Below, piece by piece: positions 1 through 7,820 of a stretch of DNA of 64,000 nt. A program made the position numbers and the translations under genes. This DNA is from a virus: IMG/VR virus record IMGVR_UViG_3300009509_000706, positions 1 through 64,000 of that record; one strand, 5' to 3'. Every line of letters starts with the position of its first letter. Position 1 is the stretch's first letter. A model generated the notes under the pieces. The model was not told the origin of the DNA and made no database searches. It worked only from the letters and a program-made list of their open reading frames with translations.

Positions 1-1317
1 ACCCTGGCCGATGCGCCGATGTATGGCTGCTCTGGTCTCTTTAACCTGTGTGGCCCTGATGACGTGATCGGCCTGACTATGCAAGACGACCCGCTCGTAG
101 CATGGCTTGGCTTTTTTGAGGACATTTACTGTGAGCGGTTCGTCAAGGCGCTTTCCTATGTTGACCAGCAAGGCACAGCCGATGGTACTGTAGTCGGCAC
201 TATCTATGGCTCCCCGTGTGATGATCCCCCGACCAGTGAGAAGGGAACCTGCGAATATGTGGTAGGCGACTTTGGTACTTTGCGTGGTTGCGGCGAGGGC
301 GTTAACGTCACCATGATCGGTGAACGAAAATGTGATAAGCAGCCGACGTACACACTGCCGATTGAGGGCATTGGCATGGTTCGGATCGACAACGACCTCG
401 ACCTGGAAACCATCGCCGCCGCGCTCATGGTAAAACACGAGATGAGCCGCCTGCTCATCACTGGTGATGCCAACGTGGGTTATCAATTCGACGGCCTGAC
501 CAATATCGTACAGACAGGATACGTAAGCACACAAGGCAACCGCTGCGAGGAAATGGATAGCGTGGTAGTTGACTGGCTAAACGATAACCTCGATGGTTTG
601 GTTAATCTACATGGCAATATCGTCTGGAAAGTACGGGATATGTGGCGGCGCATTCGCTGGCGCATTCAACAAAGCTCTTACGGTATGCCAGCCGAGGGCG
701 ATGTTGTATTGCTTATGCCGTCCTGGATGGCCTGGGCATTCTTGGATGCCTGGGCTTATGCGACTTTGTGGACTGGCGGCGCTGTAGGCAACCAGGTCTT
801 TCACGATAACCTGGCTATGCGAGCCTTCCGTGACTCGTTCAACGGCGGCCTGTATGGTGGCGGGTTTATCACCATTGATGGTTTCAACATCCACATCTTG
901 CCTCACGACTGGCAAGCGATCCAACAAAATGCGCCATACTGGTGCACCGACATCTATCTGTTGACCCGTCGTCTCGGCGGCCAACGGGTGCTTTGGGGAC
1001 AGTACATGCCTCAGAATCTCGGCGCTGATGCCGTGAGTAATATCGCAGGCCATACCTATTACACAACTGAGCAAGGTGGCCGTTTCCTGCGCTGGGTAGA
1101 ATACGACAATGCCTGTGTTGCTCCTTGCATCTTGACGCGCCCGCGCATCATGTACACTGCGCCGTGGGCACAAGGTCGGATCGACAACGTTTGCGTAACG
1201 CAACAGTTCACACCTCTAAGTGTTGATCCACAATCCAATTACTTTATCGCTGCTGACGTAGAAGAAGCCGAAAACATTGTACAATACTGGTATGACGACG
1301 AGGGCTGGTTCCACTAG
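1..1317 (+). CDS. Probable major capsid protein, 5'-truncated by the window
   Basis: The frame is open from base 1, so the true start lies outside; the first internal ATG is at 19. At least 439 residues are visible. It lies after the terminase/portal/head genes if the genome is circular, and before the neck genes. The segment around residues 130-165 (a helix, then GDANVGYQFDGLTNI and a return strand) resembles the loop region of HK97-fold capsid proteins. The C-terminal third is rich in Trp, Tyr and Cys. No other gene here fits a capsid protein of this size and position. The family call comes from position and general features, not a recognised signature. Confidence 0.6.
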   Translation, partial: TLADAPMYGCSGLFNLCGPDDVIGLTMQDDPLVAWLGFFEDIYCERFVKALSYVDQQGTADGTVVGTIYGSPCDDPPTSEKGTCEYVVGDFGTLRGCGEGVNVTMIGERKCDKQPTYTLPIEGIGMVRIDNDLDLETIAAALMVKHEMSRLLITGDANVGYQFDGLTNIVQTGYVSTQGNRCEEMDSVVVDWLNDNLDGLVNLHGNIVWKVRDMWRRIRWRIQQSSYGMPAEGDVVLLMPSWMAWAFLDAWAYATLWTGGAVGNQVFHDNLAMRAFRDSFNGGLYGGGFITIDGFNIHILPHDWQAIQQNAPYWCTDIYLLTRRLGGQRVLWGQYMPQNLGADAVSNIAGHTYYTTEQGGRFLRWVEYDNACVAPCILTRPRIMYTAPWAQGRIDNVCVTQQFTPLSVDPQSNYFIAADVEEAENIVQYWYDDEGWFH

Positions 1318-1600
1318 TTCCACTAAACAAATAGCCAACGATAAGGGGAGGGGATATTCCCCTCCCCTTATCTGGGAATGTTCAACCTGTACTAGTGCGC
1401 CAAACAGATTCTCCCGGCCATTTTGTTGGTATTGTGGAAAGATATATGATCCACTGGTTGATAGGGCACTACCAGATAAGTTGATCAATGAGGGTAAAGC
1501 ACGTTCCGCCAATGTCAAACGCGCCAAGAAACGGCGGCGTAAAAGAACACATACGCCACTTACAGAATGCTTTGAAAGGGTTGGGAGTAAAATCGGTTGA
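1292..1600 (+). CDS. Small zinc-ribbon protein overlapping its neighbours
   Basis: 102 residues from the ATG at 1292, which lies inside the capsid gene; a TTG at 1277 is also possible. It shows a CSTC...CWYC zinc ribbon near residues 28-46 and a very basic tail (KRAKKRRRKR). Its 3' end overlaps the glycosyltransferase start by 113 bases, and the 1341-1371 stem-loop lies inside its coding region. The ribbon looks genuine; the tail read in the glycosyltransferase overlap may not be. Function unknown. Confidence 0.45.
   Translation: MTTRAGSTSSTKQIANDKGRGYSPPLIWECSTCTSAPNRFSRPFCWYCGKIYDPLVDRALPDKLINEGKARSANVKRAKKRRRKRTHTPLTECFERVGSKIG
1341..1371 (+). terminator. Perfect 14-bp stem-loop after the capsid gene
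   Basis: Two perfectly complementary 14-base arms (1341-1354 and 1358-1371; left arm ATAAGGGGAGGGGA) flank a 3-base loop, 24 bases after the capsid stop codon. No long T run follows, so it may act as a partial terminator or an mRNA 3' stabiliser that keeps capsid message high relative to the sugar genes downstream. Confidence 0.6.
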
Positions 1601-2339
1601 AAGTCCTATCGAAGCTGACTTGATACACCTTCAAACATCCTATACTTGGGACGGACGAATAGATATTTGGACGTGTCATGGCGGATTCGTGCCGCCTATT
1701 CCTGCCGTAACAAACAATATGCATAAGGCGCACAATATTATCTCTGTGGCGGCATGGCTCATAGAACGTCATTTCTCAAAAGAATATTGGCCCAAAACAG
1801 CAATCATACCAAATGGAATTGACCTTTTGGAATGGGAAGGCTTATTGCCATCTGGATTACAAGTTGGTTATATCCTATGGGGCAAAGGTTTTTACCGGCC
1901 AGATTGGCTAGACTTTTACAAGTTGGCCCAAAAGTTTATAGAACATCGCTTTGTTTCGACGATTGTACCATCAGAAATTGATATATTGCCTAATCTTGAA
2001 CAAATTGGACTTTGTGAGCAACAGAAAATGCGTCGAGTGATTAACGATTGTGCCGTCTACGTGAGTACTGGTTCTGAGGTGTGTCCTACGACGATCTTGG
2101 AAGCCTGGGCCTGTAGCAAGCCAGTGCTGGCCTGGGATAGCGATGGCAATAGGGAATTGCTCAGAGATGGCGGCGGCATGTTATATAGCGATATGAGCAG
2201 CATGATAGCGGGCTTGCAGGAATGTCTTGAAAATGCAAAAGAGTTTGGCGCTCAAGGCAGGCAGTTGGTAGAGCAAAGGTATAACTGGCAAGAGTTGGGG
2301 CGAAGGACGCTTGAGGTTTACCAACGATGCCTTTTCTAA
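1488..2339 (+). CDS. GT4-family (GT-B fold) glycosyltransferase
   Basis: 283 residues. The N-terminus has the NGGVKEHIRHL pattern typical of the GT4 donor/acceptor groove. 'IIPNGID' near residue 106 and the C-terminal EVCPTTILEAWACSKPVLAWD near residue 198 are the classic nucleotide-sugar binding E-x7-E region of GT4 enzymes. It is shorter than usual (about 350-400), mainly in the N-terminal Rossmann domain. It opens a sugar cluster of 10-11 genes and probably transfers a nucleotide sugar to a glycan or protein acceptor in the cytoplasm. The HNH gene start overlaps its end. Confidence 0.85.
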   Translation: MRVKHVPPMSNAPRNGGVKEHIRHLQNALKGLGVKSVESPIEADLIHLQTSYTWDGRIDIWTCHGGFVPPIPAVTNNMHKAHNIISVAAWLIERHFSKEYWPKTAIIPNGIDLLEWEGLLPSGLQVGYILWGKGFYRPDWLDFYKLAQKFIEHRFVSTIVPSEIDILPNLEQIGLCEQQKMRRVINDCAVYVSTGSEVCPTTILEAWACSKPVLAWDSDGNRELLRDGGGMLYSDMSSMIAGLQECLENAKEFGAQGRQLVEQRYNWQELGRRTLEVYQRCLF

Positions 2340-2659
2340 CCCGCAAGGAAAGACCAAAGACACTAGGCGGCTTGGCAATAGCCCGTAATGGCTACGGCCC
2401 AAACTGGCACGAACAACGCAAAAGGGCGCTTGAACGAGACAATTACACTTGCCAATGGTGTGGCAAGCAAGCTGGTCAGGAAAAATGGTGGCAGATAGTA
2501 CACGTCCACCATAAACGTAAGATAAGGTGGTTCTACGATTACGAGGCACAGGCCATAGACTATGAAATCGCCAATGATCTGTACAATCTTGTAACGTTGT
2601 GTAAAGCCTGCCATGTGGCAGCAGACAGTAAACCGAAAGGATTTAGTTTATTGTGCTAG
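2327..2659 (+). CDS. HNH endonuclease
   Basis: 110 residues with a complete HNH signature: RDNYTCQWCGK (residues 37-47), VHVHHKRK (58-65, catalytic His), NLYNLVTLCKACH-type finger (about 83-96, as NDLYNLVTLCKACH). Both CxxC zinc pairs are present. It sits between two glycosyltransferase genes rather than beside the terminase, so it is more likely a free-standing homing-type nuclease than the packaging HNH. It overlaps the preceding gene by 13 bases and the following one by 7. Confidence 0.85.
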   Translation: MPFLTRKERPKTLGGLAIARNGYGPNWHEQRKRALERDNYTCQWCGKQAGQEKWWQIVHVHHKRKIRWFYDYEAQAIDYEIANDLYNLVTLCKACHVAADSKPKGFSLLC

Positions 2660-4839
2660 TTTCAACTGTCACGCCACTTTACAATCTGGGTCATTTCTTG
2701 CCCGATGCAATCAATAGCCTTTTGGCGCAGCAATACCAGAACCTTGAAATTATCATAGTTAATGACGGCTCCAAAGATGATAGCGGGAGCGTTGCCGATA
2801 AACTGGCAAAGCGTGATGGGCGCATTCGTGTTATACACCAGGAAAATCGTGGCTTGTCTGGGGCTATGAATCGTGGCTTTGGTGAGGCACGGGGCGATGC
2901 TATGATCATCCTATCGCCAGATGATATGTTACATCCAGTGGCTATCGGCGATATGGTAATGGCTATGAACAGGACTAGTGCTGATATAGTCAACGTTGAT
3001 ATGCTGATCAATGGCAAGCATATCAAGACGCGGGCCGCAGATTTGGAATCTTTGAAAATAGCCAATTGTCACGGCTATGCCGCATTGTTCAAGCGATGGG
3101 TATTTGAAAAGACTGGTGGTTTCAAGACGACGATGAATCCGAGTTGGGAAGACTATGAGTTTTTTCTTAATGCGGCCAAATGTGGGGCGCGGTGGCACAG
3201 AATACCAAAACCGCATTTCGTCTATCGCCCTAATCCCAACGGCAGAAATGCTGAGGCGCAAGGTCAGGATCGCCTGCTGCGCGGCAAACTGGAAGGCTAT
3301 CACCAAGACATTTTTGGGCATGGGCGAGGTATAGTGACATTTATCATTCCACTATATGATCAAGAGCAATGGGTGAGAGAAGCTGCCGAAAGTGCTTTAG
3401 GGCAGATTTATCCTCATATTGAGGTGATTGTAGTAAACGACGGCAGTCCAGGCGACCCAGCTACAGTTCTTGACGGCCTGCCTGTTTGGCTAATTAACCA
3501 AGAAAACAGGGGATTATCAGGAGCTAGAAATACAGGTATAAGGGCAGCGATTGAGCGGCTTGGTTCCCAGTATCTCGTTTGCCTAGATGCTGACGACAGG
3601 GCCAAAAGTACATTCGTCGAAAAAACAATGGCAAAGATGGGTAACGATGAATATATCTATACTGACTTTAAGTTTATCGGCGATGCATGGCATGATTTTC
3701 CAGTTGAGGATTTTGGGCCAGAATTATGGGACAAACATTTACATGCCTGTACATTTCTTTTTCAGGCCAATATGTGGCAACAGGTAGTTGATGCGCGCGG
3801 ATACGGCTATGATGAGTCTATGAAATCTGGCTATGAGGATTGGGAATTTGCACTCGCCTGTGCTGAATTGGGTTGGTGTGGCAAACGTATCAAAGAACCC
3901 CTTTTCAATTATCGTTATCACAAAAATGGAAGTATGAGGACACGGGCGACCAAGAAAAATGCCCAACTAGTAAAATATATTCGCAGTAGGCATTCTAAGG
4001 AGGCTGTAAAGATGGGTTGTGCAAGTTGTGGCGGAAAAGGAAAGTATACAGGCGGCGCTGTAAATAGTAGGGCAACAAATATCAGCGGCGTACAAACTGG
4101 TGGGGCAATCATGGTGACTTATACCGGCCCAAAAACGGGAATGATCCGCAAGCTGGGTGCGCGAAGCAAATTGTATAGTTACTCTGCAAACAAGCGCACC
4201 TTCTATGCCGAGGCTTGTGATCGCCATCTATTCGAGCATGGGCCTTATCAGATAAGGCCAGTTTCAACGCCAATACAAGAGCAAATGATACCAGAACCAA
4301 AATCTACAGTTCCACCTCAAATGGTGCGCATGGATGGTGCGCCTGGCGTATCGCCTATAACACAAGCCCCAACTATGCCAGCACAGCCCCCACAATTACC
4401 AAAAGAACCAATTGAGCCACAAAAGATTGAAAAATTGAAACAATCCGTTTCCCGCGTTTATACAGGTGATAACCTAGCCCGTATCAAGGGCTTGACAAGA
4501 CCACAAGCTGAAAGGCTCGTTATTGCTGGCGTGACAACATACAAGGCTATCGTCGATCTTACACCAGTTGAATTATCATCTATCACGGGTTGCAGTTATA
4601 GTGATGCGCAGAGTATTATTGGGGCGGCGATTGACGCTTTACGGGCAAAAGAAAAGAAAGACGACTTTACACAACTCAAAGGCATAGGCCCCAGTAAGGC
4701 GGAAAAATTATTGGCCGCAGGCTTTGAAAGATTTGCTGATATTGCAGCGGCCAAAGTAGAAAAGATTGCTGAAGCTCTCGGCACTACAGAGAGCAAGGCT
4801 AAAAGGATAAAGAATGAAGCCAGAGAATTGGCTGGTTAG
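2653..4839 (+). CDS. Tandem GT2 glycosyltransferase fused to a Cys/HhH domain
   Basis: 728 residues from a GTG start that overlaps the HNH stop. Residues 1-215 form one GT-A (GT2) domain: TPLYNLGHFL, IIVNDGSKDDS, LSPDDM. Residues 220-450 form a second: PLYDQEQWVREA, VIVVNDGSPGD, CLDADDR (DxD). The segment after residue 453 is unlike a transferase: a CASCGGKGK motif, a short beta-rich domain, a Pro-rich linker and two helix-hairpin-helix units (LKGIGPSKAEKLL). A strong internal ribosome binding site lies exactly at that junction (separate entry), so two phage genes appear to be fused in frame. Confidence 0.8.
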   Translation: MLVSTVTPLYNLGHFLPDAINSLLAQQYQNLEIIIVNDGSKDDSGSVADKLAKRDGRIRVIHQENRGLSGAMNRGFGEARGDAMIILSPDDMLHPVAIGDMVMAMNRTSADIVNVDMLINGKHIKTRAADLESLKIANCHGYAALFKRWVFEKTGGFKTTMNPSWEDYEFFLNAAKCGARWHRIPKPHFVYRPNPNGRNAEAQGQDRLLRGKLEGYHQDIFGHGRGIVTFIIPLYDQEQWVREAAESALGQIYPHIEVIVVNDGSPGDPATVLDGLPVWLINQENRGLSGARNTGIRAAIERLGSQYLVCLDADDRAKSTFVEKTMAKMGNDEYIYTDFKFIGDAWHDFPVEDFGPELWDKHLHACTFLFQANMWQQVVDARGYGYDESMKSGYEDWEFALACAELGWCGKRIKEPLFNYRYHKNGSMRTRATKKNAQLVKYIRSRHSKEAVKMGCASCGGKGKYTGGAVNSRATNISGVQTGGAIMVTYTGPKTGMIRKLGARSKLYSYSANKRTFYAEACDRHLFEHGPYQIRPVSTPIQEQMIPEPKSTVPPQMVRMDGAPGVSPITQAPTMPAQPPQLPKEPIEPQKIEKLKQSVSRVYTGDNLARIKGLTRPQAERLVIAGVTTYKAIVDLTPVELSSITGCSYSDAQSIIGAAIDALRAKEKKDDFTQLKGIGPSKAEKLLAAGFERFADIAAAKVEKIAEALGTTESKAKRIKNEARELAG
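4012..4839 (+). CDS. Probable internal in-frame product: Cys-motif plus HhH protein
   Basis: AAGGAGG at 3997-4003 lies 8 bases before the ATG at 4012, a near-ideal ribosome binding site inside the glycosyltransferase gene. Translation from here gives 275 residues: MGCASCGGKGK start, a small domain with YTGPKTGMIRKLG and RHLFEHGPY, a Pro/Gln-rich linker and two C-terminal helix-hairpin-helix repeats. This looks like a complete phage protein of the sort found next to capsid genes, followed by the DUF1360-like gene. The domain boundaries and binding site are visible; independent expression is inferred. Confidence 0.55.
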   Translation: MGCASCGGKGKYTGGAVNSRATNISGVQTGGAIMVTYTGPKTGMIRKLGARSKLYSYSANKRTFYAEACDRHLFEHGPYQIRPVSTPIQEQMIPEPKSTVPPQMVRMDGAPGVSPITQAPTMPAQPPQLPKEPIEPQKIEKLKQSVSRVYTGDNLARIKGLTRPQAERLVIAGVTTYKAIVDLTPVELSSITGCSYSDAQSIIGAAIDALRAKEKKDDFTQLKGIGPSKAEKLLAAGFERFADIAAAKVEKIAEALGTTESKAKRIKNEARELAG

Positions 4840-5182
4840 ATTAGTTGTTTATGGCTTGGCAGTCTATCGGACTACGCATCTTTTCGTGTATGAGGATGGC
4901 CCATTTGATATTTTCGATTGGTTGAGAGCAAGGGCTGGTATTGGATTAACATATCACATGGAATCACGTTATGAGGTAGAACGTAAGGAGCATGTAGCTG
5001 ACACATTTTGGGGAAGACTCTTACTCTGCCCATTATGCCTCTCAGTATGGATCGGTGGTATAGCAGCGGCTTGTTTGTTCATTAAAAATATTATACTTGA
5101 TGGTATTGCGACATGGCTTGCACTCTCTGGTATTTCTACCATATTATTCAATCGGGAGGCAAAGAATGAAAATATTAGCTAA
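4814..5182 (+). CDS. DUF1360-like membrane protein
   Basis: 122 residues. It has the family hallmarks: YRTTHLFVYEDGPFDIFDWLR near the N-terminus (residues 18-38) and FWGRLLLCPLCLSVWIGG leading into a membrane helix (about 66-90), then a second hydrophobic helix. DUF1360 proteins are common in phage structural modules but their role is unknown. The start overlaps the preceding gene by 26 bases. The ATG at 5166 for the next gene lies in its tail. Confidence 0.7.
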   Translation: MKPENWLVRLVVYGLAVYRTTHLFVYEDGPFDIFDWLRARAGIGLTYHMESRYEVERKEHVADTFWGRLLLCPLCLSVWIGGIAAACLFIKNIILDGIATWLALSGISTILFNREAKNENIS

Positions 5183-5429
5183 AGGCCATAGCGAGTGGAT
5201 AGATAGGGAATTCTGTAAAAAGATAGGGCTTGAGACAGATGAAGATATGGCATGGTATCACATATCTGAAGCGGCAAAATATGCTTTTAGAGAAATAATA
5301 GAAAGACTCAAAGAATGCGATCTAATATCTGCATTTAGTACTGGCTTTTCTCTTGGCATTTCTGCGGAGACAATAGCAGAAAATATGGATACTAAAATAG
5401 TTGTAACTATAGAAACAGACATTGAATGA
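5166..5429 (+). CDS. Hypothetical protein
   Basis: 87 residues from the ATG at 5166, chosen because GGGAGG lies 9 bases upstream. It is an acidic, helical protein with no recognised motif. It overlaps the DUF1360-like gene by 17 bases and the epimerase gene by 4 (ATGA), so all three are probably translated as one unit. Confidence 0.6.
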   Translation: MKILAKGHSEWIDREFCKKIGLETDEDMAWYHISEAAKYAFREIIERLKECDLISAFSTGFSLGISAETIAENMDTKIVVTIETDIE

Positions 5430-6283
5430 AAGCTCTAGTTACTGGTGGCTGTGGCTTCATAGGTTCATATCTTGTCAAGCGATTGCTCAAAGAGGGCCAT
5501 AGCATCTCAATAATTGACACCTTCTTTTCTGGACATCCTTCTAATCTCGGCGATTGTCTATCAAAATGTGGTGTGATGCAAGCCAGTATCACAAATTGGG
5601 ATGCGGTGCGCCGGGCGATGCAAGGTTGCCATGTCGTCTATCATCTAGCAGCTAGAATGGACTGGACAGATAACTTACGCCATCCAGACGTTTTGAATAA
5701 GACCAATGCCTGGGGGACTTCTGTCGTATTAACTCAAGCACGGGCAATGGGTATTCAACAGGTTATTTTTGCGTCATCGGCGGCGGTATATGGCAACTTT
5801 GTGCCAGGGGTAGAGGGCGGCCCTTGTTTGCCGATTTCAATGTATGGTGCATCAAAATTGGCAGCAGAAAATATTTGTCAGGGTTTCAATGCGCTGGGCT
5901 TGGAAGTCGTGATTTTGCGCCTGTTTAATGTCTATGGTCTAGGCGGTCATGGTGTTATCAATTCGTTCCTGAACGGTGGAAATATCATCTATGGTGATGG
6001 CTTGCAAACACGAGATTTTGTACACATTTACGATGTAGTAGATGCCATGATAGCAGCACAACGTTGGGAGCCGGGAATTTACAATATTGGGACTGGCAAC
6101 GAAACGACTATCGTGGGCCTATGGCGTATGTTGCACGGGGAAGATGAACCTGAGATAAAGCCAGAACGGCCTGGTGACATTTTTCGCAGCTTTGCAGATA
6201 CAGAAAAGATTGGCAGAATTTGGAAAGCACGCCACGAATTAGTAGATAAAAAGACATTACGCCGGATAAAGGAGATTAAATGA
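5426..6283 (+). CDS. NAD-dependent nucleotide-sugar epimerase/dehydratase
   Basis: 285 residues, extended short-chain dehydrogenase. GGCGFIGSYL (residues 7-16) is the NAD-binding glycine motif, AARMDW and the SSAAVYG segment follow, and YGASK (about 138-142) supplies catalytic Tyr and Lys. FVHIYDVVDA is the usual C-terminal region. Related enzymes interconvert UDP-Glc/Gal or GlcNAc/GalNAc, or remove water at C4/C6. The protein is slightly short for the family (310-340). It is translationally coupled to both neighbours (4-base overlaps) and likely feeds the glycosyltransferases. Confidence 0.88.
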   Translation: MKALVTGGCGFIGSYLVKRLLKEGHSISIIDTFFSGHPSNLGDCLSKCGVMQASITNWDAVRRAMQGCHVVYHLAARMDWTDNLRHPDVLNKTNAWGTSVVLTQARAMGIQQVIFASSAAVYGNFVPGVEGGPCLPISMYGASKLAAENICQGFNALGLEVVILRLFNVYGLGGHGVINSFLNGGNIIYGDGLQTRDFVHIYDVVDAMIAAQRWEPGIYNIGTGNETTIVGLWRMLHGEDEPEIKPERPGDIFRSFADTEKIGRIWKARHELVDKKTLRRIKEIK

Positions 6284-7062
6284 AAATCGTGGTATTTGGT
6301 GCTGGCTATTGGGGCAAGAATTATATCCGGGAGCTTGGGCGACACTGTGTGCTCGTGGTTGACCCGAATAACGCGGCGCGCGAGGAAGCAATAGCAAGAT
6401 TCAAGATAAAAGCAATGCCAGGATTGCCTCATGATCTTGATTTTGACGGAGCAATTATTGCTACCCCACCTGATGAGCATTATATTACAGCGTTACCTCT
6501 ATTGCAAAATGGTAAATATGTTCTAGTAGAAAAGCCGCTTTCCCTCTCCCACGCAGACGCACTTATGTTGGCAGCTTATGATAAATGTATGGGCAGCTTA
6601 GTCTATTTATATCATCCAGAAGTAGAGAGATTGAAAGAATCCGTTGCTGAAATAGAGCTTTCCCACATTTTCAGCCGGCGCACGAATGATGGCCCTATCA
6701 GGCCAGACGTTGATGCGTTGTGGGATTTAGCTCCTCATGATATAAGCATGTTCAACTATATCTTTGGAAAAGCGCCAAATATCCCACTCAAGGCTCTTAG
6801 AAATCGCAATTATGCTACTTTCTCGCTGGATTATGGGGGAATACCCGCTATCTCTTACGTTTCTTGGCATGGTGGGCCTAAAATGCGCCAGGTGGAGCTT
6901 GTCCCGCGCAGTGGACAACGGATAATATTTGACGACCTGGCAGTTGTGCTTGAGGAGCCACCATTAACACGCATGGTCAAAGCATTTTTATCTGGGAAGT
7001 GGGATCGATGCTATGGTTGGCAAGCCGCTGAGGTGATCAAGGTTTTGGAGGCGTTAAGTTGA
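6280..7062 (+). CDS. Gfo/Idh/MocA-family sugar dehydrogenase
   Basis: 260 residues. VVFGAGYWGKNYIREL (4-19) is the dinucleotide-binding motif; IIATPPDEHY (63-72) and VLVEKPLSL (85-93) are family signatures, with Lys of EKP in the active site. DLAPHDI near residue 150 matches the family's substrate-site His. It is shorter than typical members (about 310-340), as for WbpB/WlbA-like enzymes that oxidise C3 of a UDP-sugar. Followed by an aminotransferase and an acyltransferase, it suggests synthesis of a 3-acetamido sugar. Confidence 0.85.
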   Translation: MKIVVFGAGYWGKNYIRELGRHCVLVVDPNNAAREEAIARFKIKAMPGLPHDLDFDGAIIATPPDEHYITALPLLQNGKYVLVEKPLSLSHADALMLAAYDKCMGSLVYLYHPEVERLKESVAEIELSHIFSRRTNDGPIRPDVDALWDLAPHDISMFNYIFGKAPNIPLKALRNRNYATFSLDYGGIPAISYVSWHGGPKMRQVELVPRSGQRIIFDDLAVVLEEPPLTRMVKAFLSGKWDRCYGWQAAEVIKVLEALS

Positions 7063-7820
7063 AAGCAAAGCAACGAGGCCAGGGCCTAGTTGAATTTGCT
7101 CTTATATTGCCAGTGTTACTTGTTATGCTGGTGACGATATTTGAGGGCGCAAAATTGCTTGGCTCACAGATGCGGGTTGACAATGAAGCGCGGGAGATAG
7201 CACGCCTTGCAGCTAGGGGCACTGTGCCAGAAGATATGATTACTTATTCTGGCGACATGTTGTTGGAAGGCTCTATGTTGCGCCTTTCATACGTGACAGT
7301 TAATTTAGAATCAACGGGCGAATTTTCAAGCAAGCTTGATGAGTATTTCCCCTTTGGTTTACTCAAAGCGCCAAGAATAGATAGCGTGCTATTCATTGCT
7401 GATCAAAAAGCAATGCTTAATACATTCGTCTCTATTGATTGGTCATCTGCTTTTACAGATACAGCCAATATTGAAAATTATGATATTGAGGTTAGTAGGG
7501 GCAATCAACATAATACATGGTTGACCGCCACGAAAGAAACAGCGGCATTATTTTTGGTAGAGTATAATGACTTGAAATCTGAGATGCTTTCTGTGTTTGT
7601 CCAGGCAAATTATTTGGGTCATCCATCCTCGCGGGTATATCTTGGGCGTTATGAGGTCAATTTCAACATGGAATTGATAAACCAGCCTTATAGAGTTATT
7701 GTGGTCGAGATAGAACAACCCTATACTTCTTTTACTGGGCTGCTTGACTTTATCATGCCCAAGATGCTCTATAGTAAAGCTGAAATGAGAGTGCTGCCAA
7801 TAAGGGGCCTGACAGAATGA
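7059..7820 (+). CDS. TadE-like pseudopilin-type membrane protein
   Basis: 253 residues from a TTG start overlapping the previous stop (TTGA). The N-terminus is the TadE/TadG signature: a basic KQRGQG, then GLVEFALILPVLLVMLVTIFE, whose Glu and hydrophobic helix form the pseudopilin stalk, then an N-E-A-x-R-x-A-A-R type segment. The remainder is a beta-rich ectodomain. TadE proteins belong to bacterial Flp pilus loci and are not ordinary phage genes. It lies in the middle of the sugar pathway with coupled starts, so it may be a surface-exposed acceptor or receptor modifier. Confidence 0.75.
   Translation: MKAKQRGQGLVEFALILPVLLVMLVTIFEGAKLLGSQMRVDNEAREIARLAARGTVPEDMITYSGDMLLEGSMLRLSYVTVNLESTGEFSSKLDEYFPFGLLKAPRIDSVLFIADQKAMLNTFVSIDWSSAFTDTANIENYDIEVSRGNQHNTWLTATKETAALFLVEYNDLKSEMLSVFVQANYLGHPSSRVYLGRYEVNFNMELINQPYRVIVVEIEQPYTSFTGLLDFIMPKMLYSKAEMRVLPIRGLTE

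Noticed and set aside
607-1203. Long minus-strand frame within the capsid gene
   Set aside because: Antisense shadow of a well-supported gene, no ribosome binding site, unlikely composition.
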